In this document: positions 5,528 to 5,803 of the stretch, in pieces
Layout of the letters: every line of letters begins with the position of its first letter
Position numbering within the stretch: position 1 is the stretch's first letter
Assembly: GCA_030632465.1 (NCBI GenBank)
Contig: DAOVUR010000127.1
Coordinates: 1 to 5,803, forward strand
Source of the DNA: a bacterium
GTDB lineage: Bacteria; Verrucomicrobiota; Kiritimatiellia; UBA8416; CAMZLY01
Direction of reading: 5' to 3'
DNA: 5,803 bases
Position numbers and translations under genes: made by a program
Notes under the pieces: generated by a model
What the model was told of the DNA's origin: nothing
What the model saw: only the letters and a program-made list of their open reading frames with translations
The model's database searches: none

Positions 5528-5803
5528 TCAGCCCTCACAAAAAGATATCGTATACCTAAAATCATATTCACCAGCAGCAACACAATATTTCTCTAAAGTC
5601 TGCGGCCCACAACTCCCAGTCCCTACTCCACGCTGAATACAATCTATACTTAATATTGTCTCTTTTCGAGGAATCAAATCACACGTATGGTAGGCGGCAA
5701 AGAGATCATCAGAAGATAAATGACGCGCCGAGAACTCGAATCGAGAATCTGCCACAAAACTAACAGAGAGCTTTTTACTGCTCAGTTCCAGCCAGCGCAC
5801 ATC
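5528..5803 (-). CDS. lacZ: LacZ-type beta-galactosidase (GH2), C-terminal end only
   Basis: The last 91 residues of a GH2 beta-galactosidase; the frame is open to the window edge and the rest (normally about 900 or more residues) lies beyond it. GTG 5800 is an internal codon, since the reading runs DVRWLELSSK from base 5803. This is the beta-sandwich domain 5 ('small chain'). FEFSARHLSSDDLFAAYHTCDL (22-43) is the conserved FxxSA...HT block. IDCIQRGVGTGSCGP (53-67) matches E. coli IDGFHMGIGGDDSWSP, the loop that completes the active site. The residue aligned with E. coli Trp999 is Cys65, a substitution also found in other bacterial LacZ enzymes. AGEYDFRYTISF (77-88) ends the fold. The enzyme hydrolyses beta-galactosides such as lactose; its substrate here cannot be judged from this fragment. 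Confidence 0.88.
   Translation of the reverse strand, partial: DVRWLELSSKKLSVSFVADSRFEFSARHLSSDDLFAAYHTCDLIPRKETILSIDCIQRGVGTGSCGPQTLEKYCVAAGEYDFRYTISFCEG

Overview
The window is an ordinary stretch of bacterial chromosome with moderate AT content and densely packed short operons. It has canonical sigma70-like promoters and Shine-Dalgarno (SD) sites. No plasmid, phage, CRISPR or intact insertion-sequence genes are visible. A DapL-type aminotransferase and a GH2 beta-galactosidase suggest a free-living or gut heterotroph. My impression from the aminotransferase subtype is a PVC-type lineage (Lentisphaerota, Kiritimatiellota or Verrucomicrobiota), but this is only a guess and the window has no phylogenetic marker.

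Layout. (1) Bases 1-1658, plus strand: the C-terminal three quarters of a PLP aminotransferase, most like LL-diaminopimelate aminotransferase (dapL), followed 11 bases later by a TauE/SafE-type (TSUP) membrane transporter. (2) Bases 1659-1695: a small convergent spacer built of a degenerate 7-base tandem repeat. (3) Bases 1696-2970, minus strand: a GT4-family glycosyltransferase with its own promoter, resembling mannosylglucosylglycerate synthase-like enzymes. (4) Bases 2971-3311: a divergent intergenic and leader region. It has a good minus-strand promoter, a strong SD plus ATG at 3075, and three successive stem-loops. The frame from 3075 is open into the next gene, which makes this the most puzzling part of the window. 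(5) Bases 3312-5032, plus strand: a two-gene pyrimidine salvage operon of thymidine/pyrimidine-nucleoside phosphorylase (deoA/pdp) and cytidine deaminase (cdd). (6) Bases 5022-5411, minus strand: a stand-alone CheY-like receiver protein whose 3' end overlaps that of cdd by 11 bases, with its own promoter. (7) Bases 5528-5803, minus strand: the C-terminal end of a LacZ-type beta-galactosidase running off the window.

How the genes work together. Cdd deaminates (deoxy)cytidine to (deoxy)uridine, and the phosphorylase splits the product to uracil plus (deoxy)ribose-1-phosphate, so genes 3312-5032 are a coherent catabolic and salvage pair. The other genes have no obvious functional link to one another. 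I see no convincing new multi-gene system. The best candidates for a second look are the palindrome-rich leader of the phosphorylase and its possible 79-residue N-terminal extension.
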